Virus record (IMG/VR): IMGVR_UViG_3300010341_000309
Location: 1-25,104 of that record
Strand: one strand, 5' to 3'
Length of the DNA: 25,104 nt
Source of the DNA: a virus
Shown: positions 24,920 through 25,104 of the stretch, piece by piece
How positions within the stretch are numbered: the first letter of the stretch is position 1
Layout: every line of letters begins with the position of its first letter
Made by a program: the position numbers and the translations under genes
Notes under the pieces: generated by a model
What the model was told of the DNA's origin: nothing
The model's database searches: none
Seen by the model: only the letters and a program-made list of their open reading frames with translations

Positions 24920-24955
24920 GCATGCTTTAGCTTGCCCAACGCCCGCTTGCGGGCG
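24920..24955. repeat. Intergenic paired hairpins, possible dispersed repeat
   Basis: CGCCCGC and GCGGGCG at 24940-24955 form a perfect 7-bp stem with a TT loop, next to an imperfect palindrome around GGCATGCTTTAGCTTGCC at 24920-24937. A third small hairpin (CTCATC GAAG GATGAG) is at 24991-25006. Such compact palindrome pairs are typical of dispersed intergenic repeats, but only one copy is visible here. On the minus strand a frame is open from the window edge at 25104 to a stop at 24964-24966 (46 residues). It could be the end of a gene or chance, and I do not call it. Confidence 0.4.
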
Positions 24956-25104
24956 GCTCTTCCTTACCGTTTGTCGTCCATCAGCATTTTCTCATCGAAG
25001 GATGAGCCTGAAGCCGGGCGCGAAGTGATCCGGCGCTGAGTCTCCTTTCTGATGACGGTTGTGATGCCCGGGGCCGACCAACGGGAGGCGCGCCGGGGCC
25101 GCAA

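Noticed and set aside
24964-25104. A possible 46-residue C-terminal gene fragment entering from the right edge on the - strand
   Set aside because: An open frame of this length is common by chance in GC-rich DNA, and the peptide has no recognisable motif.

Overview
The window looks like a chromosomal segment of a GC-rich Gram-negative bacterium. LpxD implies a lipid A outer membrane, and the style of the structural phage genes resembles Acidobacteriota (Bryobacterales/Solibacter-like). That taxonomic guess rests on memory of related proteins and could not be checked.

Layout. (1) 1-2523 is a small defence-type island: a large AIPR-family (abortive phage infection) protein with a nuclease-like N-terminus on the + strand, then a convergent HicA/HicB toxin-antitoxin pair. 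The AIPR gene is visibly richer in A+T than its neighbours. (2) 2590-6316 is ordinary chromosome: a multi-zinc-ribbon protein and lpxD on the - strand, and typA/bipA divergent from lpxD. (3) 6339-22785 is one uninterrupted - strand block of 15 tightly packed or overlapping genes, plus a frameshift product, that encode a complete-looking tailed-phage particle. In transcription order these are a candidate small terminase, large terminase, portal, scaffold, major capsid protein, a small helical protein, head-tail adaptor, tail terminator, major tail tube protein, tail chaperone G and its G-T frameshift fusion, a short tape-measure-like protein, two tandem distal-tail-like proteins, a 1293-residue hub with a four-cysteine motif, and a 904-residue tail-tip protein with a glycosidase-like C-terminus. 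(4) 23007-24875 is an asparagine synthetase-type amidotransferase, followed by a hairpin-rich end of the window.

How the block works together. The terminase would pump DNA through the portal into a capsid built on the scaffold. Adaptor and terminator proteins would join it to a non-contractile tail assembled by G/G-T chaperones on a short ruler. The tip carries sugar-binding and hydrolase-like modules for crossing an envelope. I see no integrase, repressor, replication, lysis or tRNA gene in the block, and no attachment repeats. It is wedged 22 bp from the convergent typA gene. A perfect intrinsic terminator sits just upstream of its first gene. With the very short tape measure and the order Dit-like, hub, TIM-barrel-like tip, the block resembles a gene transfer agent or a domesticated defective prophage. 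This is the main discovery candidate in the window.

No stretch longer than about 300 bases lacks a gene. The gaps (1-165, 1963-2065, 3223-3387, 4414-4519, 22786-23006, 24876-25104) hold only short hairpins, possible promoters or nothing recognisable. No rRNA, tRNA, CRISPR array or insertion sequence was seen.
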